NCBI GenBank assembly: GCA_018651745.1
Contig: JABIDL010000031.1
Coordinates: forward strand, 13,919 to 77,918
DNA from: Candidatus Neomarinimicrobiota bacterium
GTDB taxonomy: Bacteria > Fidelibacterota > Marinisomatia > Marinisomatales > TCS55
Direction: 5' to 3'
Length of the DNA stretch: 64,000 nt
Part shown: piece after piece, positions 37,402 through 46,690 of the stretch
Layout: every line of letters starts with the position of its first letter
Numbering within the stretch: position 1 is the stretch's first letter
Made by a program: the position numbers and the translations under genes
Notes under the pieces: generated by a model
What the model saw: the letters and a program-made list of their open reading frames with translations, nothing else
Told to the model about the DNA's origin: nothing
Databases searched by the model: none

Positions 37402-38895
37402 ATGAGTAATTTCCAAAGTTTACCCCATTTCTGGCCAGAGTTAATTCTTACAACAACTATTCTTATCAGTATTATAGCGGATTTGGTATATGCTCCTCGT
37501 GATTCAGCAAAAACACGCTTCTGGGTTTTTGGTGGTCTCATTCTAACTCTATTCGCTTTGAGGATGTCCGACGGAACGCTGGTAACCACTTTATTTATGG
37601 ATTCTATTGCGTTAGATCCATTTGCAAAATTTTTTAAAATTGTGATTGTATTAGCAACCGTATTAATCTTGTTTATCAGTTCCAAAAGTGATGAATTGAA
37701 GGGGCACAGAATTGGAGAATATTATATCCTGATTGGAATCATGGTTTTCGGAATGTTCTTAATGGTGTCATCCATTGACATGATTATGGTATATCTTGCT
37801 ATTGAAATTGTTTCCATCATGTCCTTTATACTGGCGGGATATTTGAAACAGGAATTATCATCCAGCGAAGCTTCACTAAAATATGTTATTTACGGAGCAT
37901 TTTCATCCGGCATTATGCTTTACGGTTTCAGCATTTTATTTGGTTTAACCGGCACAACAAAACTGTTTGAAATCGCTCCAGCATTAGTTGCTTTAGATGG
38001 AAGTGCCAATTTTGCCATCATGATTTCTGCGGTATTTATTTTAGCAGGATTTGGATATAAAATTTCTGCAGTTCCATTCCATTTTTGGACACCGGATGTT
38101 TATGAAGGAAGTCCAACGCCTGTTACGGCATATCTTTCTGTAGCTCCCAAAGCTGCAGGGTTTGCAATGCTGATTCGCTTTTTCAATGCGGTTTACGGAA
38201 CGGGAGATGCAATGCTGGCAGGATTTGTATCTGTCTCCAATGCAATGCCGTGGCCTCAAATCCTCGCGGTTATTGCCGTGGCCACAATGACGTTGGGTAA
38301 CTTGGTTGCAATTCAGCAAAATAGTGTCAAACGTATGTTGGCGTATTCAAGCATCGCCCATGCGGGATATATGTTAATGGGGATTCCAATGCTGTCCGCA
38401 GATGGAATTGGCGCCGTCATGTTATACCTTGTGATATATATGTTTATGAATCTTGGTGCCTTCTTTATTGTGATATATGTACGTGATAAAAAAGGTGGCG
38501 AAACGTTTGACACTTTTTCTGGACTCGGCTGGGAAATGCCACTCGTGGGCATTGCGATGACTCTGTTTATGATATCACTAACAGGTATTCCTCCAACGGC
38601 CGGATTTATCGGGAAATATTATATATTTGCTGCTGTAATTAAGGCAGGACCAAGTTTTTATTGGCTCGCCTTTGCCGGAGCAATTAACAGTGTGATTTCT
38701 TTGTATTATTATATCCGCATTATTCGTCATATGTTTTTCGAAGGTGAACGATCTGAGGAAATTCAAACCCCTGCTTTGTCAACTACCATTTTAATTTTGG
38801 CGCTTGCAGTTCCAACAATAATTTTTGGAGTGTACTGGTCCCCAATTGCCGATTGGGTTTCATCTTCGCTAATATTTGCCTTGCCGGCCATGTAA
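37402..38895 (+). CDS. nuoN: NADH-quinone oxidoreductase subunit N
   Basis: Third antiporter-like subunit, 497 residues with about 14 membrane segments. It shows AIEIVSIMSFILAGYLK, KISAVPFHFWTPDVYEGSPT, AYSSIAHAGYMLMG and LTGIPPTAGFIGKYYIF, the last typical of NuoN. It closes the complex I operon; nuoE, nuoF and nuoG are not here. The nqrA start comes only 19 bases later, so readthrough from nuo into nqr is likely. Confidence 0.97.
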   Translation: MSNFQSLPHFWPELILTTTILISIIADLVYAPRDSAKTRFWVFGGLILTLFALRMSDGTLVTTLFMDSIALDPFAKFFKIVIVLATVLILFISSKSDELKGHRIGEYYILIGIMVFGMFLMVSSIDMIMVYLAIEIVSIMSFILAGYLKQELSSSEASLKYVIYGAFSSGIMLYGFSILFGLTGTTKLFEIAPALVALDGSANFAIMISAVFILAGFGYKISAVPFHFWTPDVYEGSPTPVTAYLSVAPKAAGFAMLIRFFNAVYGTGDAMLAGFVSVSNAMPWPQILAVIAVATMTLGNLVAIQQNSVKRMLAYSSIAHAGYMLMGIPMLSADGIGAVMLYLVIYMFMNLGAFFIVIYVRDKKGGETFDTFSGLGWEMPLVGIAMTLFMISLTGIPPTAGFIGKYYIFAAVIKAGPSFYWLAFAGAINSVISLYYYIRIIRHMFFEGERSEEIQTPALSTTILILALAVPTIIFGVYWSPIADWVSSSLIFALPAM

Positions 38896-38914
38896 TTAAA
38901 TTTATGTTAATAGC

Positions 38915-40261
38915 GTGAAATTTCAACTTACCAAAGGTCACAACATTCAAATTGCCGGCGTTCCAAAACGCGAAATCGTTTCTAGTGGAAATCTTGAAAA
39001 GGTAGCACTGAAACCTTCGGAATTTCGAGGAATTAAACCGAAACTGTTGGTGAAAAAAGGAGAATCCGTTAAAACTGGGCAGCCACTATTTTTTGATAAA
39101 AAGAATCCTGATGTTTCCTTCGCTTCACCGGGTTGTGGAGCTGTTTCTGCAATTAATTACGGGCCGAAGCGCATTATCAATTCTATTGAAATCACGTTGA
39201 AGGGAAATGAAAGTATCCAGCATGAATCTGTCCGATCCCATGAAATTTATAGTTTAGATCGCGGCGCGATTATTAGTAAAATTCTTGCGGGTGGTCTCTG
39301 GCCTGTGATCAAGCAAAGACCATTTAACGCCATTGCTGATCCAAAAGCGACACCTCGTGCAATTTTTATTTCCGGATATAATTCTGCACCACTCACAGTT
39401 GACCTCGATTTAGCGTTGAGTGAACAAACTGGACCATTCCAGACAGGGCTCAACGTTTTGCGCAGAATGACAGATGGATATGTCCATCTCACAGTTCCAG
39501 AAGGGACGGTGAGTGAAACACTTGTCAATGCGGAGGGAGTCAGAATCCATTATGTAAAAGGTCCTCATCCTGCAGGCAATGTGGGAATTCAGATTCATCA
39601 TATTGATCCATTGAATCCAGGTGAAACAATATGGACGATTTCAGCACAGCATGTTGTAACGCTTGGAAGTTTTTTTACTACCGGAAAGTATGATCCATCC
39701 ATGGTGATTTCTATTGGTGGTCCGGCAGTAAAAAATCCCACTCATATCAATGGTAGAACGGGAATGCAAATTTCTGATCTTGTTATGGATCGCCTACATG
39801 ATGGGGATTCTCGCATCGTTTCTGGCGATGTGTTAACGGGGACCAAAATAGAACCATTAGAATTCATTGGGTATTATGATTCCTCCGTATCAGTGATTCC
39901 AAATTCTGATGACAGGGAATTTCTTGGACTCCTTCGGATGGGGAATTCGCATAGTCGATACAGCCTTACAAATGCTTTTTGCTCTTCCAATACTGAAGGA
40001 TATCATTTTTCAACGAAGGCATCTGGCGCCTTAAGACCGATGGTGCCCATTGACACATGGGAAAACGTTTTACCAATGGACATTTATCCCAATGCGCTTT
40101 ATCGTGCAATTCTCGCATGCGATTTTGAAGAAATGGAAGGATTGGGACTTTTGGAATGCGACGAAGAAGATTTTGCGCTCTGCTCATTTTCTTGTCCCAG
40201 TAAAATTGATGTGGGATCAGTCATTCGCCAAGGACTAAACATGATGGAGAAAGATAGCTAA
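38915..40261 (+). CDS. nqrA: Na+-translocating NADH:quinone reductase subunit A
   Basis: Soluble subunit of Na+-NQR that sits near the quinone site. The 448 residues begin LTKGHNIQIAGVPKREIV and include RGIKPKLLVKKGESVKTGQP, FASPGCGAVSAINYG and a late ECDEEDFALCSFSCPSK segment, all as in NqrA. The start is GTG at 38915. Four bases separate it from nqrB. Confidence 0.95.
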   Translation: MKFQLTKGHNIQIAGVPKREIVSSGNLEKVALKPSEFRGIKPKLLVKKGESVKTGQPLFFDKKNPDVSFASPGCGAVSAINYGPKRIINSIEITLKGNESIQHESVRSHEIYSLDRGAIISKILAGGLWPVIKQRPFNAIADPKATPRAIFISGYNSAPLTVDLDLALSEQTGPFQTGLNVLRRMTDGYVHLTVPEGTVSETLVNAEGVRIHYVKGPHPAGNVGIQIHHIDPLNPGETIWTISAQHVVTLGSFFTTGKYDPSMVISIGGPAVKNPTHINGRTGMQISDLVMDRLHDGDSRIVSGDVLTGTKIEPLEFIGYYDSSVSVIPNSDDREFLGLLRMGNSHSRYSLTNAFCSSNTEGYHFSTKASGALRPMVPIDTWENVLPMDIYPNALYRAILACDFEEMEGLGLLECDEEDFALCSFSCPSKIDVGSVIRQGLNMMEKDS

Positions 40262-40264
40262 TTC

Positions 40265-41440
40265 ATGAAAATATTTTCCAATATGTTTGACCGACTTCGA
40301 CCAACCTTTGAAAAGGGTGGTGTGTTAGAAAAATTTTATCCGATCTTTGAAGCAACTGAAACCATTATGTTTAGTACTGCCGAAAGAACGAAATACGGCC
40401 CGCACATTCGAGACAGCCTTGATATAAAACGTGTCATGGTCTTGGTTGTTGTTGCTTTAATCCCTTGTTATATATTTGGTGCAATTAACATTGGTGTCCA
40501 GGCCGGAATTACCCAAGGATTTGATAGGTCCCTTTTTGAAAACTTCATTTTTGGTTTGGGAGTCATTCTTCCAATTCTAATGGTTGCTTTCATTACAGGC
40601 GGATTTTGGGAAATTTTATTTGCTGTCACGCGCAAGCATGATATTTATGAAGGGTTTCTAGTAACATGTACTTTAATTCCATTACTAATGCCACCAACTA
40701 TTCCACTTTGGCAAGTTTCTTTGGCGACTACATTTGGAATCGTTATTGGGAAAGAAATCTTTGGTGGTGTTGGATATAATATATTTAATCCTGCACTTGT
40801 CGCACGGGCATTTATTTTCTTTTCGCATCCAACTCACATTTCTGGAGAAAAAGTTTGGGTTGCCGCGCAAGATGGATTTTCTGGCGCTACTGCACTTGCT
40901 GTTCCGGCAGCTGTCGAGAATGGGCATGCCGTTTCACTTTTGAGTTCTGTAACCCAATTTGATTTTTCATGGTGGAATTTGGTAATGGGATTTATCCCGG
41001 GATCCATAGGAGAAACAAATAAAATTTTTATTCTTGTTGGTGCCTTGTTTCTGATTCTAACCAAAATTGCATCTTGGCGAATTATGGCCGGTGCTTTAAT
41101 TGGATTAATTGGAACTGCCACATTGGCGAATCTCATGGCACCAATATCTTCGAACACCATGTTGTCTTTGCCGGCACATTATCATTTGGTGATGGGAGGT
41201 TTTATGTTTGGGGTTGCATTTATGGCAACCGAGCCGGTGACTGCTGCTCATACCAATAAAGGCAGATGGATCTATGGAATTTTGATTGGAAGTCTGACTG
41301 TAATCATCCGATCTATTAATCCGGCATACCCGGAAGGAACAATGCTCGCTATTTTACTCATGAATGCATTTGCTCCGCTCATCGATTATTTTGTTATTCA
41401 AGCTCATATTAAAAAACGGCGAATGAAATATGCGAAGTAA
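40265..41440 (+). CDS. nqrB: Na+-translocating NADH:quinone reductase subunit B
   Basis: Membrane subunit bearing covalent FMN and thought to lie on the Na+ path. Thr209 in the SGATALAVP motif (S206-T209) is the predicted FMN attachment site, to be modified by ApbE. About ten membrane segments are predicted in 391 residues. GGVGYNIFNPALVARAFIFF and MATEPVTAAHTNKGRW are family signatures. It overlaps nqrC by 11 bases. Confidence 0.96.
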   Translation: MKIFSNMFDRLRPTFEKGGVLEKFYPIFEATETIMFSTAERTKYGPHIRDSLDIKRVMVLVVVALIPCYIFGAINIGVQAGITQGFDRSLFENFIFGLGVILPILMVAFITGGFWEILFAVTRKHDIYEGFLVTCTLIPLLMPPTIPLWQVSLATTFGIVIGKEIFGGVGYNIFNPALVARAFIFFSHPTHISGEKVWVAAQDGFSGATALAVPAAVENGHAVSLLSSVTQFDFSWWNLVMGFIPGSIGETNKIFILVGALFLILTKIASWRIMAGALIGLIGTATLANLMAPISSNTMLSLPAHYHLVMGGFMFGVAFMATEPVTAAHTNKGRWIYGILIGSLTVIIRSINPAYPEGTMLAILLMNAFAPLIDYFVIQAHIKKRRMKYAK

Positions 41441-42146
41441 TACCTACACACTTATGTTTACCGCTTTTGTTACAATTGTCCTCGGAATTTTGTTATCAAT
41501 GGCTGCCACCACGTTGAAAGAGAAACAAGATTTAAATGAGAAAATTGACATTCAAAAAAATATATTAAGGGCGCTCGAGTTTGAAGAAAATCCTGAATTC
41601 CCTTGGATGGCAGTTGATGTCCAAGATTTATTCAATCAATTTATTCGAGGAGTTGTCATCACTAAAGATGGTTCTGTGGCTGAAGAAATGTATCCTACTG
41701 ATATTCCGGATGGAGAGGAAGATCGTTTTTTCCCTGCTTTTTTAAAATTTAAAGGCGATGTTTGCGAAGGATATGCAATCCCCATTTCCGGAAAAGGACT
41801 ATGGTCAACTTTGTACGGGTATTTGGCTATTCAACCAGATGGAAAAACTGTGAAAGGAATCACATTCTATAAACATGGAGAGACTCCCGGACTTGGCGGT
41901 GAAGTTGAAAAAACATGGTTTACTGATAAATTTAAAGGGAAATCCCTGTTTGGGAACAACGGAGAACTTGTTAGTATTGCTGTTGTCCGCGGATCGGTGG
42001 ATAAGGAATCTCCGAGGGTACAACATCAAGTTGATGGAATATCAGGCGCAACAATGACAGGGAAAGGCTTAACTAATTTTCTGTTAAGCGAACTCAAAAA
42101 ATATGAACCATTCCTGAAACGGATTGCAGCGGGAGAAAAAATATAA
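41430..42146 (+). CDS. nqrC: Na+-translocating NADH:quinone reductase subunit C
   Basis: One membrane anchor (about residues 6-28) and a periplasmic FMN-binding domain, 238 residues. Predicted FMN-Thr is in DGISGATMT (SGAT at 205-208). KHGETPGLGGEVEKTWF and VDGISGAT are the classical FMN_bind motifs. The start lies inside the end of nqrB; the stop overlaps nqrD by one base (TAATG). Confidence 0.96.
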   Translation: MRSNTYTLMFTAFVTIVLGILLSMAATTLKEKQDLNEKIDIQKNILRALEFEENPEFPWMAVDVQDLFNQFIRGVVITKDGSVAEEMYPTDIPDGEEDRFFPAFLKFKGDVCEGYAIPISGKGLWSTLYGYLAIQPDGKTVKGITFYKHGETPGLGGEVEKTWFTDKFKGKSLFGNNGELVSIAVVRGSVDKESPRVQHQVDGISGATMTGKGLTNFLLSELKKYEPFLKRIAAGEKI

Positions 42147-42772
42147 TGGCTTTGTTAGATCGTAAATCCCGACAAGTACTTTCCGACCCTCTAATGAGTA
42201 ATAACCCAATCACATTTCAGGTTCTCGGAATTTGTTCCGCACTTGCTGTAACTGTAAAAATGGACACCGCACTTGTGATGACAGTAGCAGTTGCGTTTGT
42301 TCTTACCATGTCAAATACAATTTTATCATTAATGAGATCCTTCATACCTGCAAGAGTGCGGATTATTATTATGCTCTCTGTGATTGCATCATTGGTGATT
42401 TTAACAGATCAAATTTTACGCGCGTATATGTATGATATGAGCAAACAGCTATCTGTTTTTGTTGGCCTAATCATTACCAATTGTATAGTGATGGGGCGCG
42501 CAGAAGCTTTTGCAACACAAAATCCACCGGGGAAGGCATTTTTAGATGGTCTTGGAAATGCGTTAGGCTATGGTATTATTTTGATTGGTGTTGCCGCATT
42601 TCGAGAAGTTCTCGGAAGTGGAACATTTTTAGGATTTTCTATCGTTCCGGAGTGGCTGTATGGCATAGGGTACGAAAATAATGGGCTTATGGTATTATCG
42701 CCCGGTGCATTTATTATACTTGGGCTGATTATTTGGGTTCAACGATCGTTTGGGAAACTTGAGGAATCTTGA
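42146..42772 (+). CDS. nqrD: Na+-translocating NADH:quinone reductase subunit D
   Basis: A 208-residue integral membrane subunit with six helices, related to RnfE. It shows [20 protein letters not shown] at the N-terminus, [15 protein letters not shown] and [20 protein letters not shown]; the Cys in ITNC is one of the residues binding the intramembrane Fe centre shared with NqrE. Stop overlaps nqrE (TGATG). Confidence 0.96.
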   Translation: MALLDRKSRQVLSDPLMSNNPITFQVLGICSALAVTVKMDTALVMTVAVAFVLTMSNTILSLMRSFIPARVRIIIMLSVIASLVILTDQILRAYMYDMSKQLSVFVGLIITNCIVMGRAEAFATQNPPGKAFLDGLGNALGYGIILIGVAAFREVLGSGTFLGFSIVPEWLYGIGYENNGLMVLSPGAFIILGLIIWVQRSFGKLEES

Positions 42773-43383
42773 TGTTAGAACATTATATCAGTTTAGCAAC
42801 TAAAGCGATCTTTATTGAAAATATCCTTCTAGCGTATTTTCTGGGGATGTGTTCTTTTCTAGCGATTTCAAAACGAGTTGATACCAGCATTGGACTCGGT
42901 TTTGCCGTTACATTTGTTTTGACTATAACAGCGCCAGCGAATTGGGTTATCCATCACTATTTTCTTGAAAAAGGTGCGTTGAAGTGGGCAGGATTACCCA
43001 ATGTAGATTTAAGTTATCTTAACTTCATTGTATTTATTTCTGTTATTGCTGCCATGGTGCAGCTTGTGGAGATGGTATTGGATAGATTTTCGCAAAAGCT
43101 ATACCATAATTTAGGGATTTTCCTTCCCCTGATTGCCGTGAACTGCGCTATTTTGGGCGGGTCTTTATTTTTAGTTGAACGAGACTATACCTTTTTAGAA
43201 TCTACCGTTTTTGGCTTTGGTTCCGGTCTTGGCTGGTTTCTTGCGATTGCTTCGATGGCTTCTATTCGGTACAAATTGAGATATTCAAATGTTCCGGTTC
43301 ATTTGAAAGGACTTGGAATTACGATGTTATTAACAGGGTTGCTATCAATGGCTTTTATGGCATTTTCGGGGATCGATTTGTAA
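42772..43383 (+). CDS. nqrE: Na+-translocating NADH:quinone reductase subunit E
   Basis: A 203-residue, six-helix membrane subunit paired with NqrD in an inverted topology, related to Rnf[23 protein letters not shown] and [15 protein letters not shown], both with the conserved Cys that bind the intramembrane iron centre, are present. The ATG at 42772 overlaps the nqrD stop; an in-frame TTG one codon upstream is less likely. Stop overlaps nqrF (TAATG). Confidence 0.96.
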   Translation: MLEHYISLATKAIFIENILLAYFLGMCSFLAISKRVDTSIGLGFAVTFVLTITAPANWVIHHYFLEKGALKWAGLPNVDLSYLNFIVFISVIAAMVQLVEMVLDRFSQKLYHNLGIFLPLIAVNCAILGGSLFLVERDYTFLESTVFGFGSGLGWFLAIASMASIRYKLRYSNVPVHLKGLGITMLLTGLLSMAFMAFSGIDL

Positions 43384-44612
43384 TGTTCGAAACCGCAGTC
43401 TCTGGAGTTCTGGTATTTACCGGTGTTATATTATTTTTGGTTGTCATCTTGAATGTTGCTCAAGCATATTTATTACCTCAAGGCGAAGTTGCCATTACCA
43501 TAAATGACGATGTGGCTAATGAAATCAAAATTCATCCTGGCGGTACGCTACTTTCAGCGCTTGCGAGCCAAAATATATTTCTTCCCTCAGCGTGCGGTGG
43601 CGGCGGGACTTGTGCCATGTGCTTATGCCAAGTTTTTGAGGGTGGCGGTGATATTCTTCCAACTGAGACGGGACATATTAGCAGAGGAGATGCAATAGAA
43701 AATTGGAGATTATCTTGTCAGGTAAAGGTTAAGCAAGACTTAAAAATTCACGTTCCTGATGAAATATTTAATATTCAAAAATGGGAGTGCACCGTAAAGT
43801 CTAATCAAAATGTTGCCACATTTATTAAGGAATTGGTAATGGAACTTCCAAAAGGTGAGAATTTGAATTTTTCTGCCGGAGGTTACATTCAAATTGACAT
43901 TCCAGAATATATCGGGCTGAAATTTTCTGATTACGATGTTGAAAAGGAGTACCACCCTGATTGGGATAAATTTAATGTGTGGGATTTTGTCGTCACAAAT
44001 GAAGACGCAATTTTCCGTGCATATTCCATGGCGAACCATCCTGCAGAAGGAAATAAAGTTATGCTAAATGTTCGCATTGCAACTCCGCCACCATCCTTGT
44101 GGAATGATGTGCCCCCTGGGATTGCATCATCTTATATTTTTAATCTAAAACCCGGGGACAAGGTTACCATTTCTGGACCTTACGGGGAATTTTTTGCAAA
44201 AAATACAAACCGTGAAATGGTTTACATTGGCGGTGGTGCCGGAATGGCACCCATGAGAAGTCACATTTTTGATCTTTTCCATACAAAAAAGACCGATAGA
44301 AAAGTGTCATATTGGTATGGTGCCAGATCGGAACGGGAAATGTTTTATCAAAACCATTTTGAAGATATTGAAAAGAATTTTCCTAACTTTTCATTTCATA
44401 TTGCCATGTCAGAACCGTTACCAGAAGATAATTGGTCCGGGTCCACGGGATTTATTCATCAAGTCCTTTTCGACGAATACTTAAATGAGCATGAAGATCC
44501 AACCGAAATTGAATTTTATCTTTGTGGTCCACCTCCAATGATTGCCGCAGTATTAAATATGCTGGATGAGTTGGGTGTAGATAAGGAAATGATTGCCTTT
44601 GATGAGTTCTAA
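43383..44612 (+). CDS. nqrF: Na+-translocating NADH:quinone reductase subunit F
   Basis: NADH-oxidising subunit of NQR. It has an N-terminal membrane anchor (about 8-30) and a [2Fe-2S] ferredoxin domain with Cys71, Cys77, Cys80 and Cys112 (ACGGGGTCAMC and LSCQV). A ferredoxin-reductase module follows, with the FAD motif RAYSMAN, the GGGAGMAPMRSH segment that contacts NADH, and a C-terminal YLCGPPPM. All needed sites are intact in 409 residues. The apbE ATG overlaps its stop by one base. Confidence 0.97.
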   Translation: MFETAVSGVLVFTGVILFLVVILNVAQAYLLPQGEVAITINDDVANEIKIHPGGTLLSALASQNIFLPSACGGGGTCAMCLCQVFEGGGDILPTETGHISRGDAIENWRLSCQVKVKQDLKIHVPDEIFNIQKWECTVKSNQNVATFIKELVMELPKGENLNFSAGGYIQIDIPEYIGLKFSDYDVEKEYHPDWDKFNVWDFVVTNEDAIFRAYSMANHPAEGNKVMLNVRIATPPPSLWNDVPPGIASSYIFNLKPGDKVTISGPYGEFFAKNTNREMVYIGGGAGMAPMRSHIFDLFHTKKTDRKVSYWYGARSEREMFYQNHFEDIEKNFPNFSFHIAMSEPLPEDNWSGSTGFIHQVLFDEYLNEHEDPTEIEFYLCGPPPMIAAVLNMLDELGVDKEMIAFDEF

Positions 44613-45703
44613 TGAAATTAATTAATATGAAACACATCCATTTTTACGCCTTGTTTTTACAAGGCGTTTTTGTCATAATCTTATTTTTAATTGGTTGCGA
44701 AAAACCTGTCCAACCGATTTCGATAACCGGCGAAACAATGGGTACAACTTATTCTATTAGATATTATTATGATGGTGCAAAAAGTCCGGAAAAGAAAAAT
44801 ATTCAGCGAGGTATTGATTCATTACTAAAGGAAATTAATTTGCAAATGTCCACATTCATTCCAGAAAGTGAAATCAGCAGATTTAACACATGGAGCGGAA
44901 AAGGTACATTTCAAATTTCGAGTCATTTTCGGGAAGTTGTTGAACGCAGTTTGTCTTGGCAAAATATTACTGATGGATCATTCATTATTTCCATATTTCC
45001 GTTAGTATCTATTTGGGGTTTTGGTCCAGATAGATGGAATCGGCTTGAGCAATGGAAACCGCCACCTCAATCTACTATAGATAGTGCTCTCGAAAAAATC
45101 CACCGCGAAGGTATATCGTTATCATTATCCGGACTCTCAAAACAATTTCCTCATACGAAAATCGATCTCAGCGCCATTGCAAAAGGATATGCTGTTGATT
45201 TGGTAAGCGAATTTTTGAAACAAAATAAAATTGCGAATTTTCTTGTTGAGATTGGAGGAGAAGTCAGATGTCGAGGGTTAAAATCTGATGGAACTTTATG
45301 GAAAATTGGAATTGATCATCCGGGATCTGAAACGAGCGTAAGGACGATATTGGGTAAAAATGTAAATCTATTGAATCAATCTATGGCTACTTCAGGAAAT
45401 TATCGAAATTTTCATACATTTGATGGTCAAAAGTATCATCACGAACTTGATCCGAGCACGGGTTATCCTGTAAAAAATCAGTTGGCTTCTGTAAGTGTTA
45501 TAACAAAAAGATGCATTGATGCGGATGCTCTTGCAACTGCACTAATTGTGATGGGGTTTGAGAAAGGAAGTGCTCTCGTTGAATCGTTGAGTGGATACCA
45601 AGCAATTTGGGTTTTGAAAATGAATGCCGGTATTGAAATTCGGTCGTCAGCAGGAATAAATCTTAGCGAAAATCAGATTTATGGGGTTGGATTATCCGAT
45701 TGA
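44612..45703 (+). CDS. apbE: FAD:protein FMN transferase, lipoprotein
   Basis: Transfers FMN from FAD to Thr of SGAT motifs, here most plausibly on NqrB and NqrC encoded just upstream. A 363-residue protein with a lipoprotein-type signal (hydrophobic stretch ending in FLIGC, Cys near residue 29). Then come ETMGTTYSIRYY, the IDLSAIAKGYAVDLV Mg/FAD motif, VEIGGEVRCRG, MATSGNYRNF with HHELDPSTGYPV, and ADALATALIVMG. The gene ends tail-to-tail with nqrM and the two overlap by 25 bases. Confidence 0.95.
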   Translation: MKLINMKHIHFYALFLQGVFVIILFLIGCEKPVQPISITGETMGTTYSIRYYYDGAKSPEKKNIQRGIDSLLKEINLQMSTFIPESEISRFNTWSGKGTFQISSHFREVVERSLSWQNITDGSFIISIFPLVSIWGFGPDRWNRLEQWKPPPQSTIDSALEKIHREGISLSLSGLSKQFPHTKIDLSAIAKGYAVDLVSEFLKQNKIANFLVEIGGEVRCRGLKSDGTLWKIGIDHPGSETSVRTILGKNVNLLNQSMATSGNYRNFHTFDGQKYHHELDPSTGYPVKNQLASVSVITKRCIDADALATALIVMGFEKGSALVESLSGYQAIWVLKMNAGIEIRSSAGINLSENQIYGVGLSD

Positions 45704-45861
45704 ATAGAATCGCATTTTTCCGTATCCCCCCCGCATGTTGTGCAAGATCCGTCAGCATTCCCGCCACAAGACCCAGAAAGAGGTTTATTATTAAATATAA
45801 TGCCAATGGATAGTCCAAAAATGGCGATGGCGAAAATCAGTAAACCTATTATTAAATCCAT
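45679..45861 (-). CDS. nqrM: Na+-NQR maturation protein NqrM
   Basis: A 60-residue protein with one N-terminal membrane helix (about 3-23) and a short soluble tail with four Cys at 32, 40, 43 and 50 (SCGG, SCTTCGG, KC). This is the pattern of NqrM (DUF539), required in Vibrio for assembly of NQR, probably delivering iron to the NqrD/E site. It usually follows apbE on the same strand; here it is on the opposite strand, and its last 25 bases overlap the end of apbE. Recognition rests on the helix plus Cys spacing and the context. Confidence 0.88.
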   Translation of the reverse strand: MDLIIGLLIFAIAIFGLSIGIIFNNKPLSGSCGGNADGSCTTCGGDTEKCDSIQSDNPTP

Positions 45862-46085
45862 ATAAAAATTTACAATATGATTGTTAATTAGTTCCTGTAA
45901 AAAAGAAGGACTGATTGTAAAATGGTTTATTGGAATTGATGATAATGAGTAAATTTAATGCTTAGTGAAAAAGGAAATAATAAATTGATCAAAATGAAAT
46001 TGCCCAGCATATTGGGTTTTCCACTCCCCGGTTTTAATAAGGAATTATCTGGTACCTGTTCTTACAACTGTGTTATTCTTTTATA
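45862..46085. other. Divergent intergenic region between nqrM and the adenosyltransferase
   Basis: About 220 AT-rich bases between divergent genes, so promoters for both should lie here. A small hairpin-like CCCA...TGGG followed by four T (46003-46020) is too weak to call a terminator. I see no cobalamin riboswitch features ahead of the B12 gene. A 42-codon ORF (45958-46086) ending on the next start codon resembles nothing known. Confidence 0.35.
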
Positions 46086-46628
46086 ATGAGAATTTCGAAA
46101 GTCACAACAAAAACAGGAGATAGTGGCACAACAGGGCTCGCTGACGGGTCTAGAGTCTCAAAAGCAGATCCGAAAATTTGCGCAATTGGTGATGTGGACG
46201 AGTTGAATTCTATCATTGGAAATGCTAAAGTTGTATCTCCATTATCGGAATGGAAGAGTTTGCTGACTGAAATTCAAAATGACCTTTTTAATCTTGGCGG
46301 TGAATTATCATTGCCGAATGAAAGTAAACCCTTGCTGAACAATAAACGAATCGATGCATTAGAAATTTTAACGAACAAAATGAACAATTTGCTTTCACCT
46401 CTCGAAGAATTTATCTTGCCAGAAGGCAATGAATTTGCAACACGTATTCATATGGCAAGAGCTATCTGCCGCCGAGCAGAAAGGTCTGTAATAAACATTA
46501 TTGGGACCGATAACTCCAACGTAAGCATTCGGTATTTAAATCGACTTTCTGATTATTTATTTGTGTTAGCACGGTCTTCCAACCAAATTGATAATAGCCG
46601 GGAAAATCAATGGAATATGGAAAAATGA
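46086..46628 (+). CDS. pduO: Cob(I)alamin adenosyltransferase, PduO/MMAB type
   Basis: Makes adenosylcobalamin from ATP and cob(I)alamin. The 180 residues have the ATP-binding N-terminus (TTKTGDSGTTGLADGSRVSK), GDVDELNSIIG, and the C-terminal motif RAICRRAERSV with NRLSDYLFVLAR, all family signatures. The coenzyme is needed by acyl-CoA mutases, one of whose large subunits lies at 53564-55225 in this window. The ATG at 46086 is the only sensible start. Next gene follows after 62 bases. Confidence 0.94.
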   Translation: MRISKVTTKTGDSGTTGLADGSRVSKADPKICAIGDVDELNSIIGNAKVVSPLSEWKSLLTEIQNDLFNLGGELSLPNESKPLLNNKRIDALEILTNKMNNLLSPLEEFILPEGNEFATRIHMARAICRRAERSVINIIGTDNSNVSIRYLNRLSDYLFVLARSSNQIDNSRENQWNMEK

Positions 46629-46690
46629 ATTCAGAACGAAACATATTTTTAACCTCTAACAATTTCACTTTTCTTAAGTAAGATTGTGTT

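Noticed and set aside
45862-46085. Cobalamin riboswitch before the adenosyltransferase
   Set aside because: No B12-box-like sequence or matching set of hairpins could be found; only a weak CCCA/TGGG stem is present.
45958-46086. 42-codon ORF whose stop overlaps the adenosyltransferase start
   Set aside because: Resembles nothing known, has no clear ribosome-binding site and sits in AT-rich promoter DNA; a leader peptide is possible but unsupported.
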